Assembly: GCA_003132085.1 (NCBI GenBank)
Contig: PKWO01000469.1
Location: 1-15,055 of the forward strand
Direction: 5' to 3'
DNA from: Oxalobacteraceae bacterium
Lineage (GTDB): Bacteria > Pseudomonadota > Gammaproteobacteria > Burkholderiales > Burkholderiaceae_D
DNA: 15,055 bases
Positions 14,045 to 15,055 of this stretch are shown piece by piece. Under the pieces are notes generated by a model. The model had not been told where the DNA came from. It saw nothing but the letters and a program-made list of their open reading frames with translations, and made no database searches. Position 1 is the stretch's first letter; each line of letters opens with the position of its first letter. The position numbers and the translations under genes were made by a program.

Positions 14045-14795
14045 CTACGCTTTTTTCGATGGCTGCTGCGGCTTCGCGGGTTTGTCGCTGGCCCAATTGG
14101 CTTTGTCCGACAGGAACGTCTTGAATCGGCCATTGTATTTCAGGGCGGGCACGTCGACCGGCCACTCGTGGGCGTCGACGACGAGCTTCAAATCGGGCTG
14201 GTCGCGCATGTAGCCAAGGTGGATATCGTTCGAGTCGCTCTTCTTGTGGCCGACGATCTTCATGATTTGCGCGGTGTTGGCGCCGTTGTTGGACATGGCG
14301 GTAATCACGTTGACCCGGAACAAGTGGAAGCTGGTGTGCGGGGCCCTGATTTCGTGCGCGCGCTGGTAGATCAGCAGTTGCTCGGACAGATATTTCGAAT
14401 GGCTGCCGTTGATGAGGGGGCAGTGCGGGAAAATCCGCTTGGCGCCTGCTGCCTGGCACTCCTCGACGTAGTCGAGCAGGCCCAATTGGATCAGGCTGTC
14501 GCAGATCGGCACGTTGCGCACCCCGGCGGCGGTCTTGCTCTTCGGGATGAAGACGTAGTGGACGCCCTTGGCGACGTGGAAGTCCTCGACGCGGATGCGC
14601 TCGGCGTTCTTTGCGCGCGACTGCGCGAGCCACTTGTCGATGGCGACGTGCAGCGGCGGCGACTTGGGCTTGGCTGCGGGGGCGGTCTTCGGCCGAGCCG
14701 TCGGCCCTGACGAGAATCCGGTTCTTGAGGGTGATCTCGTATTTCCGAATCAAGTTTGGATCGAAGTTGAAGTCCAACAGCTTTGGATTTGCCAT
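14045..14795 (-). pseudogene. Frameshifted, internally shortened tyrosine integrase of the island
   Basis: Two frames together resemble one phage-type integrase. The N-terminal frame starts at ATG 14795 (MANPKLLDFNFDPNLIRKYE) and stays protein-like to ~14700. From there the sense moves to another frame, reading HVAIDKWLAQSRAKNAER, then VHYVFIPKSKTAAGVRNVPI, and ending at TAG 14045. The C-terminal catalytic set is visible: HLFR (the H-x-x-R box), the GHKKS His box with VGH, and the Tyr in HLGYM. The first catalytic Arg may be that of SRAKNAERIRVEDF, but the Glu expected three residues later is Asn. The whole spans ~250 codons, far below the ~400 usual for island integrases, so most of the core-binding domain is missing. 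GC is very high (46/60 in 14641-14700). Position beside the tRNA end is typical for such an enzyme. Confidence 0.75.
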
Positions 14796-14835
14796 GGCCA
14801 GCTTTCGTTCAATGTCGATGTTGAGTTGCAAAGCG

Positions 14836-14841
14836 ATTATA
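14836..14841 (-). promoter_or_regulatory. Possible -10 element of the integrase gene
   Basis: A perfect TATAAT on the minus strand, about 41 bp before the integrase ATG (14795), stands out in GC-rich sequence. No good -35 is seen at 16-18 bp spacing. Confidence 0.35.
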
Positions 14842-14922
14842 GCCGCCGTCTGCGGGCACTTGGTGGGGAGACTGACGCGTCGGTCGAAGGTGGCGGTTTT
14901 GACGCGGAAATAGAAAACGCCG

Positions 14923-15053
14923 CAGCGATTGCGGTAGCGTCGCGCGCTCTTGATGTGTATGGCGGCTCACTAAGCGGCACACCGGAAACGAAAAATCCGT
15001 TGAGTTTCCTAGGAAAATCAACGGATTAGCGTATCTGGTTGCGGGGACAGGAT
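14923..15053. repeat. Right copy of island direct repeat (attR-like) with intact tRNA end
   Basis: This copy matches 9696-9826 and includes the perfect tRNA terminator hairpin and the tRNA-fMet 3' end. Several differences from the left copy fall at third codon positions of a rightward frame (GGT/GGC and AGT/AGC within a stretch reading LDVYGGSLSGTPETKN in both copies). That may be a trace of coding sequence, but the sample is too small to decide. Confidence 0.85.
14989..15027 (-). terminator. Rho-independent terminator of the tRNA-fMet gene
   Basis: A 34-bp near-perfect palindrome: AATCCGTTGA (14994-15003) pairs with TCAACGGATT (15018-15027), and the interior TTTCCTAGGAAA (15005-15016) is itself a palindrome, with one G/A mismatch between them. 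Read on the minus strand, a T run follows (opposite 14991-14995). It lies nine bases beyond the tRNA CCA end, as expected for this tRNA's terminator. Confidence 0.75.
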
Positions 15054-15055
15054 TT
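15036..15055 (-). tRNA. 3' end of initiator tRNA-Met (partial, cut by the window edge)
   Basis: On the minus strand the last 20 bases read as a tRNA 3' end: part of the T-loop, T-stem CCTGT, acceptor strand CCCCGCA, discriminator A and an encoded CCA. The acceptor ends in A before the discriminator, as in bacterial initiator tRNA-Met, where A72 faces C1 unpaired. The rest of the gene, including the CAT anticodon, is beyond the window, so the isotype is an inference. Confidence 0.75.

Larger units (their letters stand above)
9696..15035. mobile_element. Decayed tRNA-fMet-integrated genomic island (~5.3 kb)
   Basis: The element is bounded by a ~130-bp direct repeat whose right copy includes the 3' end of a tRNA-fMet gene, and it has a broken tyrosine integrase directly beside that tRNA, the classic arrangement of a tRNA-targeting island. 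Contents: a micro-gene/nuclease cluster, a serine recombinase remnant, DUF4238 and DUF2971-like genes. Composition is patchy: counted by eye, 14641-14700 in the integrase is 46/60 GC, 11521-11580 is 21/60, and flanking 6541-6600 is 34/60. Both recombinases are broken, so it is probably immobile. Exact ends depend on where the crossover core lies within the repeat. Confidence 0.75.

Noticed and set aside
13989..14831. A single 280-aa leftward protein
   Set aside because: Only its first ~45 residues look like an integrase; the rest is Arg/Ala-rich out-of-frame sequence, while the true C-terminal part continues in another frame.
14568..15029. 153-aa rightward frame over the integrase promoter and repeat
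   Set aside because: Most of it is the complement of the integrase gene; only the last part has any hint of coding, so it is reported as an observation and not as a gene.

Overview
The window looks like Betaproteobacterial chromosome, probably Burkholderiales and perhaps Oxalobacteraceae. The grounds are family content, moderately high GC in the housekeeping-like half, and the last 20 bases, which match the 3' end of a leftward initiator tRNA-Met with its C1:A72-type acceptor and encoded CCA. The lineage is inference; no rRNA or core protein here settles it.

Left half (1-9.6 kb), ordinary chromosome. In order: a membrane PAS-GGDEF diguanylate cyclase; a truncated Asp/Asn beta-hydroxylase-like gene; an alpha/beta hydrolase; leftward azlC-azlD (branched-chain amino acid export) with a small secreted protein upstream of them; then, from a 400-bp divergent intergenic region, a rightward four-gene envelope operon. 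That operon is a LolD/MacB-type ATPase, an FtsX/MacB-type permease (ATGA overlap), a LolA-like periplasmic protein and an outer-membrane beta-barrel protein. Together they cover inner membrane, periplasm and outer membrane and plausibly form one transport path for a lipid or lipoprotein. A leftward hicA-hicB toxin-antitoxin pair follows.

Right half (9.7-15.05 kb), a small integrated island. A roughly 130-bp sequence at 9696-9826 recurs at 14923-15053 with about ten mismatches and one indel. The right copy carries the intact tRNA-fMet 3' end and its hairpin terminator; the left copy carries a decayed version. Between them are: a non-coding stretch with two hairpins; a tight cluster of a 78-aa DUF2188-like protein, a 36-aa peptide ORF and a PD-(D/E)xK nuclease-like protein; the C-terminal remnant of a large serine recombinase, in frame right after the nuclease stop; a DUF4238 protein; a convergent DUF2971-like protein; and a frameshifted, shortened tyrosine integrase next to the tRNA. 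This is a decayed tRNA-integrated element with accessory cargo, plausibly defence-related.

Best candidates for something undescribed are the nuclease operon with its two micro-genes, the DUF4238/DUF2971 pair beside it, and the ABC/LolA-like/beta-barrel operon. Function in each case is inferred from motifs and layout.
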